Source of the DNA: Shinisaurus crocodilurus
Lineage: Eukaryota > Chordata > Lepidosauria > Squamata > Shinisauridae
Length of the DNA stretch: 64,000 nt
Assembly (NCBI GenBank): GCA_021292165.1
Contig: CM037877.1
Location: 81,747,691-81,811,690, forward strand
Direction: 5' to 3'
The notes below the pieces were generated by a model, which had not been told where the DNA came from, made no database searches, and saw only the letters and a list, made by a program, of their open reading frames with translations. The stretch's first letter is position 1. Every line of letters begins with the position of its first letter. A program made the translations under genes and the position numbers. Shown here piece by piece: positions 10,636 through 21,812 of the stretch.

Positions 10636-10798
10636 GTGGCTTACGCTGGCTCAGCTTGTCTGAGTGTGGAAAGCTAAGCAGAGTCAGGCCTGGTTATTAC
10701 TTGGATGGGAGACCCCTCCTCTGCATTGAGCAGGGGGTTGGACTCGATAGCCTTGTAGTAGACTCCTTCTAACTCTATGATCTATGAAATCTATGAAA
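10636..10798 (+). mobile_element. 5S rRNA-derived SINE with CR1-type 3' end, copy 1
   Basis: The 5' part reads as 5S rRNA internal promoter sequence: AAGCTAAGCAGAG (box A, one change), then CTGGTTATTACTTGGATG and GGGAGACC (intermediate element and box C region). It is followed directly by a CR1 3' segment ('attgagcagggggttgg', 'ccttgtag', 'aactctatga') and a tail of 'tctatgaaa' units. Two further copies (57811-57983, 61911-62079) have the same join, so the chimera is a family rather than a chance junction. Confidence 0.9.
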
Positions 10799-11200
10799 GC
10801 CTAATCAGAGAGAGCTACTTCTCCACTTTGTAGAGCAGAACAACATAGGTCAGAGAACACCATTATCATACAAGTAAAATTTCAGCAGAAAATGCTTAGA
10901 AAATAATTGTCCAATGTGTGCTCAAAGACAGCATATATTTGTGCATGGGGCTCCTGCCCAGAAGACTATAATTAGACCATTAGTGGAATTACACTATCTT
11001 GCTCTATTTAATCTGGATTTCTTACATTTGCTTGTGAAGGATCTGGTGTGTCCGAGGGTTGACTGTGATTTGCAAGGAGCACAAAGAACCAGTAGAATGA
11101 ATGCAAGTGATTCCGTGGATGTACTTCCATTAATTTGTTCCATACGCTCCAAGGAAGATTGTTTGCAGTTTTAAAAGATTTGATAATCTAAGGTCCTTTC
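10799..11200. other. No recognised gene
   Basis: Unassigned sequence. Confidence 0.35.
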
Positions 11201-11339
11201 CACATTAGGATCTTTTAGAGCAGAGAGGGCAACTTCCAGGGTTCTGGGGCCAATCCTGCCCCCACCTCAACCCACTGGGGGTTGAACTCGTACACCTGCT
11301 ACCACCACACCACTGCATTTTGGTGACATGGCAATGACG

Positions 11340-11545
11340 GCAAAATAACTGGCAGTTTGCCGCCAAATTTTGGCAGCGCACTGACCAATTTAGCTTTAAA
11401 ACAAGGTGCATGGCAAGTACGTACCCCTTTAGCATTAAAGTGTTTTAATGCTAAATTGGCCCTTTTCGGCAGCCGCCACACTGCCAAAATTCGGGAGCAA
11501 ACTGTCATCGGGTTTTTTTACCACCACCAATGTGGCAAATTTGGC
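11340..11545. repeat. Imperfect palindromic repeat
   Basis: 'ccaatttagc' near 11386 pairs with 'gctaaattgg' near 11450. 'cagtttgccgccaaattttgg' is mirrored by 'ccaaaattcgggagcaaactg', with 'ggcagc' on both arms. It is probably a decayed fold-back element whose full extent may reach about 11200-11620. Confidence 0.5.
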
Positions 11546-11620
11546 AGTGGCAAGCAGTGGGGGCTGCATAAAAGCCATGGGGGCGCATGCAGTCTGCAGG
11601 CCTTACGTTGTCCTCCCCTG

Positions 11621-12233
11621 CTTTAAAGCCAAGCTGCATATTAGCTTAAACATGCTTTTAAAAATGTGTGCTTACATTGGGCACTGTTATTCTGAAGTAA
11701 AAACAGGGGCAAATACCAACCAGGGAGGAAGGTGTGTGCGTTTTTTGTGTGGCAGGAAACCAATCTGGATTGGGAGCATGATCCAGATGAAGAATCAATG
11801 GCTGTTTTCCCTTCAAAATAAAAGTGGACAGTTTATTCATGCTTTTCAGAAATCAGGTTTAATGTAACATGTAATTTGATCCTCTTGTACAATCAACTAA
11901 AAGAGGAGTTATAGCTGTGGTTCCATGCGGCACACAATACAGGACTAATCTATTCCCAGTAATACCCACCCCCCAAACAACCCCACAATACCTATCCCCA
12001 TGTGCACGGCTCTGAGTATCCTTTCTCAGAAGTAGGTGCAATTCGGTTTGGTGAGAGGTGCAAGTATTTAAAGGTCCAATGCAAGCAACACAGAAAGCCA
12101 GGCCATCGCTGACGCCAATGGTACCAGACTCATGCAACTGCTTGGTGCTTCAATAGCAACATTGCCAGTCCACACTAGAAAGCTTGGTGCTGCAAATGCG
12201 CTGAAAATTGGGAGGGGGAGCCAGAAGCCAAGT
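11621..12233. other. No recognised gene
   Basis: Unassigned sequence; the ORFs overlapping it have no motifs. Confidence 0.35.
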
Positions 12234-12241
12234 TTTTAAAA

Positions 12242-12339
12242 CAGCCCTGCCCAACCTGGTGCCCTCCAGATGTCTTGGACTGCAACTCCCATCAGCCACA
12301 GCCAGCATGACCATCAGGTTTGAGGGTCTGGGAAGGCTA
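12242..12339. mobile_element. Palindromic hAT-like MITE, about 98 bp
   Basis: Left end CAGCCCTGCCCAACCTGG, right end complementary with decay. Flanks ttttaaaa (12234-12241) and ctttaaaa (12340-12347) match at 7 of 8 positions, as expected of an aged hAT 8-bp TSD. Confidence 0.7.
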
Positions 12340-12347
12340 CTTTAAAA

Positions 12348-14017
12348 AGTCAGGAAGATAAAACAGAAAATGCTGGAATGAAGAGGTGTGATAGCAACAT
12401 TGTCTGGATTCTCTGTGATAATAACTGAGTGAATGACTGAAGTCAGTTTCAGGGAAATTCAGCTAGTGTGAAAACAACCAACATCTCATGAGTGGAATTG
12501 AGGCACATTGTTTGTCCAAACGAGGCAAAGATAAAGATAGATGTGGCATTGTGCAACAAATAGGTCTATTCCTGTTCTCAGATCAGTGATAGGGGTGGCT
12601 GTAGGACTGTTCACTGGAAAAGAAGAAAGTGGGGTTAACTTCCAATAGCTAAGGGAGGTTGCAAAACCAGTTCTCTATTTGTCATCAGTACTGCTGCCAT
12701 AAGATGTCACTGTCAGCATTTTAAAGAACATTTTCATGGAATGTCATACAAATTCATTTGAATTACAGGAGTGCTCCCACATATCTAAGGACTGATTATC
12801 TTTGTGACTAGCCCTAACACTGCACTTTCCAGAAAGCTATAAATATAGGTTGATCCTACTGAGAATGTCTAGTCTTATTTGCTTCATCTGTTTGCTACAA
12901 TGAATAGATGACACAATTTAATTAGTATTCAAGCCATGCAACTCAGATCCACTTGTGTGACTGGTAAGCTTGCTTTAAAGAACTAGCTGGCAGTTAAGGT
13001 ACCTGAGCTGCAAGCTTATTTTTGCTATGCTTGTGTGCAAAAAATATTAGCATTAGTCAGCTCTTCTCTCATTTGTTTTGTACGTTGTGTTTCAAAGAGC
13101 CAAGAGCTTTGCAAAGGCTACAAGAGCTTGAACACCTGGTAAGAGACTGATAATAAAACTATTTACATTCAATGCAATTAGCACTCTCATCAAGGTGAAC
13201 AGAGAAAAGGCACACAAAGGCAGAAATGTTTGGTAATATGTCCATATCCATATAAGTATAAATTATCCTTCATAATTTAAAATAATTAAAATATTTAATT
13301 TATTTAATTATTTATTAATTATTTAATTAAATGATCAATAATTTCATGTCAATCACTTTTATTCATAATCTGATCTGCTAATAGTGCCTAAATGTACTAT
13401 TGAGTGACCAAGCATCTTTGCAAGCATGGACTTCGACAGCTCAATTCACACTGAAGTTAAAGTGAAGTTAAAGTAATATAGCCTTAACTATATTAAAGTT
13501 AACTATATTAACTATATTTAACTATATTAAAGTTATATAGTTAGACATAACGGTTTAAATAGGACTAAACTGGTTTCAGTACAATTTTCAGTGGCCTGAT
13601 CCCATCTTGCTTTTCAGGTCTATCAACTCCAGCAATACCATTGCAGATGCTCAGCAGGATATAAAGAACCTAGCATTGTTTGTTTTGCTTACTAGACTCT
13701 TCTGCTGTCTTTTCTATGTATAGATTCTGCCACGGCTTGCTTTGCCATAATCAATGAGATTTGACTGTAGGCTGGGTTTAATCTAGAGCTGAAATTAATT
13801 TGCTTCTAAAAAAGTTTCTTGAAAATTTTGATGTCAAATATTCTCCAGTTGGTTGCAGGTTGCTCAGATATTCTTCAGGTACTGGATATTTGAGACCAAG
13901 TGATATTTTATTTCAGTATTTAATATCTGACAGTTGATGTTTTTAGTGTTTGATAGCTGATATGCAATAATATTTAGTATTTGACAGCATAATACTAAAT
14001 AATAATTCTGTGTCCAC
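12348..14017. other. No recognised gene; AT-rich tracts
   Basis: Contains AT-rich low-complexity DNA at about 13266-13345 and a tandem of 'aactatatta' units at about 13484-13545. No coding or RNA features seen. Confidence 0.4.
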
Positions 14018-15505
14018 AGAAGCTAGTCTCAGAACCACTGTCTATTATCTTTGAGAAATCATGGAGGACAGGTGGTGAAGTGCCAGATGACTGGAGGAGG
14101 GCAAATGTTGTTCCCATCTTCAAAAAGGGCAAGAAGGAGGAACCTGGGAACTATAGGCCAGTCAGTCTGACATCAATCCCTGGGAAAATTTTGGAGCAGA
14201 TTATAAAAAAGTCAGTCTGCAAGTACCTTGAAAACAATGCAGTGATTACTAGCCAGCATGGATTTGTCAAGAACAAATCCTGCCAGACTAATCTGATTTC
14301 ATTTTTTGATCGGGTAACGTCCCTTGTGGACTATGGGAATGCTGTGGACATAATATATCTGGATTTCAGCAAAGCTTTCAACAAAGTGCCTCATGATATC
14401 CTGGTTAGCAAGCTAGCTAAAAGTGGGCTAGATGGAACAACTATCAGGGGGATCCACAATTGGCTACAGAATCGGACTCAAAGAGTGCTTATCAATGGTA
14501 CCTTCTCAAACTGAGGAGAGGTAACGAGCGGGGTACCACAGGGCTCGGTCCTGGGCCCAGTGCTCTTCAACATTTTTATTAATGACTTAGATGAGGAGGT
14601 GCAGGGAATGCTTATCAAATTTGCAGATGACACAAAGTTGGGTGGAATAGCTAATACTCTGGAAGACAGAAACAAAATTCAAAGTGATCTTGATAGGCTG
14701 GAGCGCTGGGCCAAAAACAGCAGATGAAATTTAATAGGGATAAATGCCAAGTGCTGCACCTAGGGAAAGGAAACCAAATGCAGAGTTACAGAATGGGGGA
14801 CACTTGGCTCAACAATACTACAAGTGAGAAGGATCTTGGAATTGTGGTAGATCAGAAACTGAATATGAGCCAGCAATGCGATGTGGCTGCAAAGAAGGCA
14901 AATGCAATTTTGGGCTGCATTAATAGAAGTATAGCTTCCAAATCGCATGAAGTGATAATTCCCCTTTACTCGGCACTGGTTAGGCCTCTTCTTGAGTACT
15001 GCGTCCAGTTCTGGGCACCACACTTTAAGAAGGATGTAGACAAACTGGAGAGGGTTCAGAGGAGGGCAACAAGGATGATAAAGGGACTCGGAAACAAGGC
15101 CCTATGAGGAGAGACTGAAAGAACTGGGCATGTTTAGCCTTCAGAAGAGGAGATTGAGGGGAGATATGATAGCACTCTTCCAGTACTTAAAGGGTTGTCA
15201 CACAGAGGAGGGCCAGGATCTCTTCTCGATCATCCCAGTTTGCAGGACATGGAATAATGGGCTCCAGTTACAGGAACCTAGAATCCACCTAAACATCAGG
15301 AAAAATTTCCTGACTTTCAGAGCAATAAGACAATGGAACCAACTACCTAGGAAGGTGGTGGGATCTCCCAATCTGGAGGCATTCAAGGTGCAGCTGGACA
15401 GCCATCTGTTGGGGATGCTTTGACCTGGGTTCCTGCATTGAGCAGGGGGTTGGACTCGATGGCCTTGTAGGTCCCTTCCAACTCTACTTTTCTATGATTC
15501 TATGA
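14018..15505 (+). mobile_element. CR1 LINE, 5'-truncated, plus strand
   Basis: It begins within the ORF2 region upstream of the reverse transcriptase and runs to the diagnostic CR1 end: 'gggggttggactcgatgg', 'cccttccaactct', then octamer-like 'attctatg' repeats at about 15487-15505. The 3' segment 15431-15471 is identical to part of the 5S-derived SINE at 62006-62046. The element is inactivated (see the pseudogene entry). Confidence 0.95.
14030..15423 (+). pseudogene. CR1 ORF2 reverse-transcriptase pseudogene
   Basis: Protein similarity runs through three frames' worth of segments. 14080-14514 carries DDWRRANVVPIFKKG, NYRPVSLTSIPGK, QHGFVKNKSC and LDFSKAFNKVPHDIL (motif A). After a TGA at 14512 the same frame continues with [20 protein letters not shown] (motif B) and FADD (motif C). 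Then 14724-15107 carries the connection domain, and 15130-15423 carries the C-terminal segment with RLRGDMIALFQYLKG and FRAIRQWNQLPRKVV. At least two stops and one frame change break it. The endonuclease is missing. This is a decayed copy, not a host gene. Confidence 0.93.
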
Positions 15506-15511
15506 TATTGC

Positions 15512-17113
15512 AGAGGAATATTGTGAGATCCCAGAAGACTTCAGGGATGCCATAATTATCACCCTCTTTAAGAAGGGTGATAGAACAGACTGTGGAAACT
15601 ATCGGGGCATTTCTCTCTTAGCTACCGCAGGTAAAATATTTGCTAGGATTCTCGCAAACCGTCTTCTATCTATCTCAGAAGAGATCCTCCCTGAAACTCA
15701 ATATGGTTTCCGCCCCTCTAGAGGGACAGTAGACATGATTTTTACTGCACGTCAGCTCCAAGAAAAATGCCGGGAGCAAAATCAACCCCTTTATATGGCA
15801 TTTATTGATCTGGCTAAGGCCTTTGATACAGTAGACCGAACAGCTCCCTGGACTATCCTTATGAAAATTGGATGCCCCAATAAATTTGTGAATATCTTGC
15901 GACTTCTCCATGACAACATGACGGCAACGGTTTTGGACAACAACGGCTCTCATGGTGCTCCATTTAAAGTGGCCTCAGGTGTTAAACAGGGATGTGTTAT
16001 TGCCCCAACATTATTTTCTATTTTCATCGCCATGATTTTACATCTTGTCGAGGGGAAACTTCCCACTGTTGTGGGAATCATATATCGAACAGATGGAAAG
16101 CTTTTTAATCTCAGCAGGCTGAAAGCACAAAGTAAGGTAATTACAACCTCCATTGTGGAACTTCAGTGTGCTGATGATAATGTGGTCTCTGCACATTCAG
16201 AGGATGATCTCCAAACTATCCTAAATGCTTTTGCAGAAGCATACGAAAAACTTGGTCTCTCACTTAACATCAAAAAACCCAAAGTGCTTCATCAGCAAGT
16301 GCAAGCTAACCCTTTGGTGATGCCATCTATCCAGCTTGGCGGGACAATACTGGAAAATGTTGATCATTTTCTCTATCTTGGCAGCTATCTTTCTGTTACA
16401 GCTAACATCGACAGTGAAATCCAGCATCGTTTGAGGTCCGCAAGTGCCGCGTTTTCTCGAATGAAACATAGAGTGTTCGAGGATCGGGATATTTGTAAGA
16501 AGACCAAAACACTGGTTTATGAAGCCATTGTATTACCAACTTTATTGTATGCCTGCTAAACATGGACTATCTATAAACGTCACTTCCACCTCCTTGAAAG
16601 ATTTCAACGTTGCCTCCGGAAAATCCTGCGAATTACTTGGGAAGATAGGCGAACAAATGTCAGTGTACTGGAAGAAGCAAGGACTACTAGCGTTGAAAAA
16701 ATGATCCTTCAACGCCAACTTCAGTGGACCGGTCATGTTGTTCGAATGCCTGGCTGCCGTCTCCCAAAGCAGTTACTTTATTCCCAACTCAAGGATGGAA
16801 AGCGGAATATCGGTGGTCTATATAAGAGGTTTAAAGATGTTCATAAGGCTAATCTAAAAAAATGCAATATAAACATTGAAAACTGGGAAGCTCTGGCCCA
16901 TGAATGATCTAGCTGGAGGTTGGCCTTTCACAAAGGTTCTATGGACTTTGAAGAAGCCCGAGTGCAAGGTGAAAGGGAGAAACGTGCTAAGCGAAAAGCA
17001 TGTCAAATGAATCCTTTACAGGACCATCTTCCATCTGGTAACCTGTGTCCTCACTGTGGGAAGCTGTGTGGATCTAGAATTGGCCTCCACAGTCACTTAC
17101 GGACCCATCGCTA
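15512..17113 (+). pseudogene. LINE reverse transcriptase with C-terminal zinc finger, two nonsense mutations
   Basis: One frame covers the whole stretch. Motifs: ITLFKKGDRTDCGNYRGISL near the start, QYGFRPSRGTVD, FIDLAKAFDTVDR (motif A), GVKQGCVIAPTLFSIFIAM (motif B), QCADD (motif C, first Tyr changed to Cys), LGSYLSVTANIDSEI, LQWTGHVVRMPGCRLPKQLL, and a terminal CPHCGKLCGSRIGLHSHLRTH (C2H2). Stops are TAA at about 16557 (after LLYAC, before TWTIYKRHF) and TGA at about 16905 (where copy 2 has Arg). The first stop is shared with copy 2. The protein would have acted in target-primed reverse transcription; this copy cannot make it whole. Confidence 0.88.
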
Positions 17114-17209
17114 GAGTCTACACAATTTTCTTTAGAATTTCCTCCTTTTAAAATCTCCTTTTTGTAAATTTTTATCCTGGAAGACAATCTTACTCGGTCA
17201 CGAGTGATC

Positions 17210-17226
17210 GCCTGATGATGATGATG

Positions 17227-17261
<35 letters not shown>

Positions 17262-17262
17262 T
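17210..17262 (+). repeat. (GAT)n microsatellite, LINE tail
   Basis: Trinucleotide tract directly after the conserved 'cgagtgatcgcc' end of the LINE. The same join is present at 40977-41050 in reverse, so the tract is the element's tail. Confidence 0.9.
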
Positions 17263-19157
17263 AAGACATGTCCTAGGGTTGCTTAGTTCACATGTAGCAG
17301 TATATTGGGACTCATAACTGTCCATTGTCAACTGAATGTGTGCCACTGCCTTGGAGTGCAACCTGCATTGCAGAGGAAAATCAGCAGTGATGAGCAGAGC
17401 AAGCCATCTTTCAGCAGAACGAAAGATGGAGAACCACAAACTGCAGTTAAATTGCAGTTTAAATTGAAGAACCTGCAGACTTCCAAAGTTTTCAAGATAA
17501 TTTGAAACCCTTGGTACATTATATCTGACAGTGTTTGATGGTAGCACACAACAGGAAGTCACACCTACAAGACTCAGCTCATATCCCGATTTGGCACCTT
17601 GGAAAATGGCCCAAGTCAGCTCCTGCTGATTTGGAGACTGCCCACTTCTACTGGGGTGCCGAACCTGAATTGAAATGTGAAAATCTGAAAGTTTGTGCCT
17701 CCCCGCACTGAGCATGGAAAATCAAAAGATAGGTGTATTTTTTTCCCCCAGAATTGGATGAAATTTGCAGGCATAGTAGCCCCTTAGGAGGGGATTATGG
17801 CTGCCAAATTTCAGAGGGAATTTTATGTTATGCACTTTTAAAGTTTGATTTTTTAAAAAACACACCTGCCAATCACTTCTTTATTTCTTGGCAGAACTGG
17901 CAAGAGATTTACAGACATACTTGCCTCTTCTGAGGGCTGCCAAGTTTCTGATGAATAGGCTCATGGATCTTTGTGCAAGAACAGCCTTTACATTTTGAGA
18001 ATATATATATAAAAAAAGAATGCACTTATCCCTCTATGTTTCTTGTGGACCATTCTTCTAAAAATGACAGACAGCATAGAGGTGGCCTCAAGTAAAAAAA
18101 AACCCTGCAAAGTTTCAGAAGGATAGGTGCAGTGGTTTGTGTAGAATGGGAGTTCTTTGGGTTCTTTGGAATTGTTGGGAGAAATTTGTCTAAAACTTGA
18201 CAGGTGCAATCCCTTCTAAGAGGCCATTATGCCTGTAAATTTCATCCAATTCTGACAAGGAGAAAACAAATTATAGCCATTCCCCTTTTCAAAAACCTGT
18301 GGTTTTGGGAGCAATATGTAAGAAAATGTCAACATCATAGAGGTATTCCCAGGTAAGGAATCTGGACAGTTTTAGATATGTGCAGGGGCTAGGGAGTTAA
18401 GATGATTGAAAACTGGTTTGAACCCACCCACCCCTTCTTTCTTTTTTTTAATAGTGAAGTGTGGTGGCATTGGAAAGAGTTTTCACTGCAGGAAAAAGTC
18501 TGAGAGAAGAATTGATTTAATAAATAAGAAGGGGAAAGGAGAGAATTTTGAAATCATGAACAAACAGAACTTGAAGCCACCTCATCCCACAACCCAACAT
18601 AGAACCTCAGACTTCCTTCCTATTTGCTTGCTACAGAACAGCTTAGCAATGGAGAAAAGGAAGATGAGAGAAACAGTTTTATCTGACTCACTCAATCCCT
18701 CCCCCAAATCATAGTGATTGGAAAGCCCCCCTGGTCACATGTGCACTATGATAAGAAGGTGGACCTAACACAGTCACTCATCTGCACACAATCCCTGCCA
18801 TCTGTCCCCCACCCTCTACATTTACAGAGAAATGAAACCTAAGAAGACACACTTTTTTTGGCAGACACACTGTCTACTTTTCCAAAGCCCAAATCACAAA
18901 GAAAGCTTCATGCAGGGTTCAGCTTTGGTTCTGGTTGCTTTGGAGGGAAGCCTGCTTCATCTCAGGAAGCACCAGAAATGGTCCAAAGGGTCCCTTGTTT
19001 GGGCTTTGGCCAAATCCAATGCACATCCGTATTTGACATGCTTTATATCTAATAGCATTTGGTAGGTATCATGCAAAGGTGACACCTGACAACCAATGAG
19101 ATTTCGTAGTTGAGTCCTGCCAAACTTAAACAATCATGTCAACAAGTAAAAAACTAT
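17263..19157. other. No recognised gene
   Basis: Unassigned. The 213-residue minus-strand frame at 17074-17715 spans the LINE end and the (GAT)n tract (giving poly-Ser) and is spurious. A short (AT)n run lies at about 18001-18010. Confidence 0.4.
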
Positions 19158-20170
19158 GGGCAAAATCCAATGGGGCGCTTACACCCCACTGATCCTCTTA
19201 CACCCTACCAATTCCATTGCACAAGTTGTCCCCACCACTTGCACAATGGCAACTTAGTGCTTCCAGGGCAACCTGAAACGAGCAGAAACAACTGTTTCTG
19301 CAAGGAGGCTGGCAGCAGAGCTCACATAAGGGAGCTCTGTCTACCTGCCTCCTTTCAGAAACAAGCATTTCCGCTCATTTTGGGGCCTCCCCTAGGAAGT
19401 GCTAAATCTCCCTTGCATAAGCAAGTCCCACTTGTGCAACAGAATTGGCAGGACCTGTTGTGATATGTATCACTTTACCAGCTGCAGCACAATTGTTTAC
19501 ACATGGAAGGTACAGTGTGGCTCTGCAGGTAGGTCTGTAGTGTCTACACAGAATGTCTATTCTCGCATGGGAACTTGATCTCTGGGAAAGGAACTATGAG
19601 CTAGTCACATGGTTTGTTTGTTCTGATGACATGCTAACTTGTTCAGTCAGAAGCCATTTTAAGGAGAAGGATTTCTTCTTCCTTTGCTCTCTTTGTTCTT
19701 TTCCTTTGTTCCTGCAACAATGTAATGTATTTGCTGAGGTGGAGTGAAGCTCAACTTACTCCACTGGACTTAATGTTTGCTATGCATCTATACTCTGCAC
19801 ATGGACTGTAACTAGGAAATGTATACTCTGTAGAACTTTACTTGATAAGTAAATAAACAGGTAGAATTAGAACCTGTGGTGTTCCAGAGTGTTTCCTGAC
19901 TCCATGGATTAATCTGCAACGGGGAAGTGGGAAGCAAGTGTCATTAGAAGGGCAGGCTGGGCTGGCGAGGCTGGATCTGACGCTGCACGCTGCGCAGGGG
20001 GGTGAGATCTGTTAAGGTCTGTGTGTGGAATTCCAGGCATCTGTTAGCACACACATTGGATTATAAATCTCCCAACACCAACAGCTCCGACAGGACCCAC
20101 CAGTTGAGGAAGGGAATTGGAGGCAGGGAAAGGAATCGGTACGGGATAAGCACCCTGTCAGATTCTGCCC
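19158..20170. mobile_element. Fold-back MITE, family F, copy 2, split by an LTR
   Basis: The left part (19158-19455) matches the element at 9309-9684, including 'gcttccagggcaacctgaaa' against 'tgccctggaagc', the 'cattttgggg' centre and 'gtgctaaatctccctt'. The right part (20093-20170) supplies the terminal inverted repeat ('gcaccctgtcagattctgcc'). Together they give an element of about 375 bp, like copy 1. The interruption is the LTR at 19456-20092. Confidence 0.7.
19456..20092 (+). mobile_element. Solo LTR-like element, 637 bp, with 5-bp TSD
   Basis: Starts TGTTGTGATATG and ends CTCCGACA (TG...CA), flanked by GGACC on both sides (19451-19455 and 20093-20097). An AATAAA signal near 19851 precedes a GT-rich stretch, as in the R region of LTRs. 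A related but diverged copy lies at about 24581-25224 with the same order of motifs ('gagctagtcacatggtttgt', 'aataaacaggtag', 'gtgtgtggaa'). No internal retroviral coding sequence is present, so it is a solo LTR from an unidentified LTR retrotransposon or endogenous retrovirus. Confidence 0.75.
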
Positions 20171-20599
20171 ATTGAATTTTGAATTTAAAGATTTCACCTG
20201 CAAAATGTGAATGGAAACTTTGCTTCACTTTTTTGCATTCCAATTTCTGAATGGTGATATTGTAAACTTGGGTGGATAATAAATATATGTAAATATTCAT
20301 TTGTAAATAAGTACTTCTAGAATGATTGTTGATCGAGCTGACAGGAGAGCAGATCAATTTCTTATCTTATACTAGGATAGAGTGTTATGAACTTTAAGAG
20401 TCAGATATCAACAATTACCTAATATTCAAAAGCAAGGTACAATATACATATTACAGGAAAGCAATAGGTGATTTAGTTCAGTGGTGAATATTTTGACATG
20501 TATCAGGGGTCAGGTTGGATATCCCATTTAACCGATCTGAGGTAGCAGGTTTGAGAGGGTCTTTGCTTTAGTTATTGGAGAACTACATTCAAGTCTTGT

Positions 20600-20665
20600 T
20601 GCCAGTCAAGAGCTGATAATACTGGTCTGTATTGACCATTGGTCTGATACATCATAAGGCAGCTC
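20600..20665 (+). repeat. tRNA-type SINE 3'-end fragment
   Basis: 'aatactggtctgtattgacc', 'attggtctga' and 'ataaggcagctcattatat' match the 3' half of the SINE at 50861-51059 in the same order. Confidence 0.5.
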
Positions 20666-20894
20666 ATTATATATCCCATATAAGAGAATGAGAAAATAAT
20701 GTGGATTGCATTTTTTGTAACCTCCTTACCACACATCAGCTTGAATGAACTTCATAAGAATTGCAACAGATTGATTTTTTTTACCAATTGTGCTATTTCT
20801 TTTTCTTTGCACAGTGTGTGTTTTAGAGAATATAGCTTAAAGGGTGATCTTTAGCAGCAGTATTAACAGCAAGGAAGCTAGAGGAACACTGAAA

Positions 20895-21095
20895 TAATGT
20901 TAGGAACGGAACATAGAAGGTCACCTTATTCTGACTCACACTATTGGACTATCTAGCTATTGTCGACGACACACTGACTGGCAGCAACTCTCCAAGGTTT
21001 CTTAAAGGGATCTTTTAAAGCCCTACTTGATGATGGTAGGGATTGAACTAGGACCTTTTGCAAAGCGGGTGCTCTACCAGTGAGCTGCAGCACTG
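20895..21095 (-). mobile_element. tRNA-derived SINE (type T2), minus strand
   Basis: Read in reverse it has a tRNA-like 5' end: 'gcagctcactggtagagca' (box A) and 'ggtcctagttcaatccc' (box B). The SINE body follows ('agagttgctgccagtcagtg') and then the tail with 'cttctatgttcc'. It matches 50861-51059. Confidence 0.75.
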
Positions 21096-21812
21096 CCTCT
21101 ATCTTTCTACTGTGAGTTGGACCTGTCCAGGAGATGGTCAACTCCTTTCCTGCTGTTCTCCTTGTCTGCCCTGGCTAACAGAGGCTTGCCTGGAAAAAGA
21201 GACCTAGCATGAATTTAACTAGAAAGATGTGTGATCTGCATAATTGCTTTAATTGCAGGCAGCTCTACATGGAATAGTCCTGCTGTCAAACAGACCAATG
21301 ACTTAGGGGCAAAAAGAAAAAGAATTTAAGCTCACAGTTTTTTTAGCATAACATAAAAGGGATGAGAATTCTTATGATCAGGGCCATGCTTCTTTTGTAT
21401 ATATTTTTTTTAAAGAGGATGTGTAATTCAGCACTGGGTGGAATCAAGTCATCATGGAGTGTGTTTAAAAGGAGTTTAATGATGAGGCTACATACTCAAT
21501 TAAGTTGTACATCCCGTGCTCCTGAGGAATAGAAGAAACTGTACGTCTGTATCCCATTTATACAGACATTTGGTACAGATGTTTCCCCCTCTTTAAAATA
21601 TAATTAGCATATTAAAAAAAAGATTGATATTAATATTTTGGTGTGCCAAGGCTACCAACAGTATAAGAAAGCCAACCCATTCAAAATGTTATGAAAACTG
21701 ATGTATACTCTGGACTGGATTAATATTGATAATTATATTAATATTAATAGATTCTACAGCAGAGTAACATCCAAATAGTACTTCTTGCTGTGTAGTTCTG
21801 TGTGTGAACTTC
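21096..21812. other. No recognised gene
   Basis: Unassigned sequence. Confidence 0.35.

Larger units (their letters stand above)
15506..17262 (+). mobile_element. C2H2-finger LINE with (GAT)n tail, copy 1
   Basis: Reverse-transcriptase coding sequence starts immediately after the CR1 tail and the element ends in (GAT/TGA)n at about 17212-17262. It is 5'-truncated, lacking the endonuclease region. A second, nearly identical copy lies inverted at 40977-42368. The C-terminal C2H2 finger and trinucleotide tail fit an Ingi/Vingi-like or RTE-X-like clade better than CR1, L1 or L2. I am not certain of the clade. Confidence 0.85.

Noticed and set aside
10636..10798. A functional 5S rRNA gene
   Set aside because: Only the front two-thirds of 5S is present, it is followed by CR1 sequence, and the same join recurs at two other places.
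17074..17715. A 213-residue minus-strand protein
   Set aside because: It crosses the LINE tail and the (GAT)n tract, giving poly-Ser and His runs. It has no recognisable domain.
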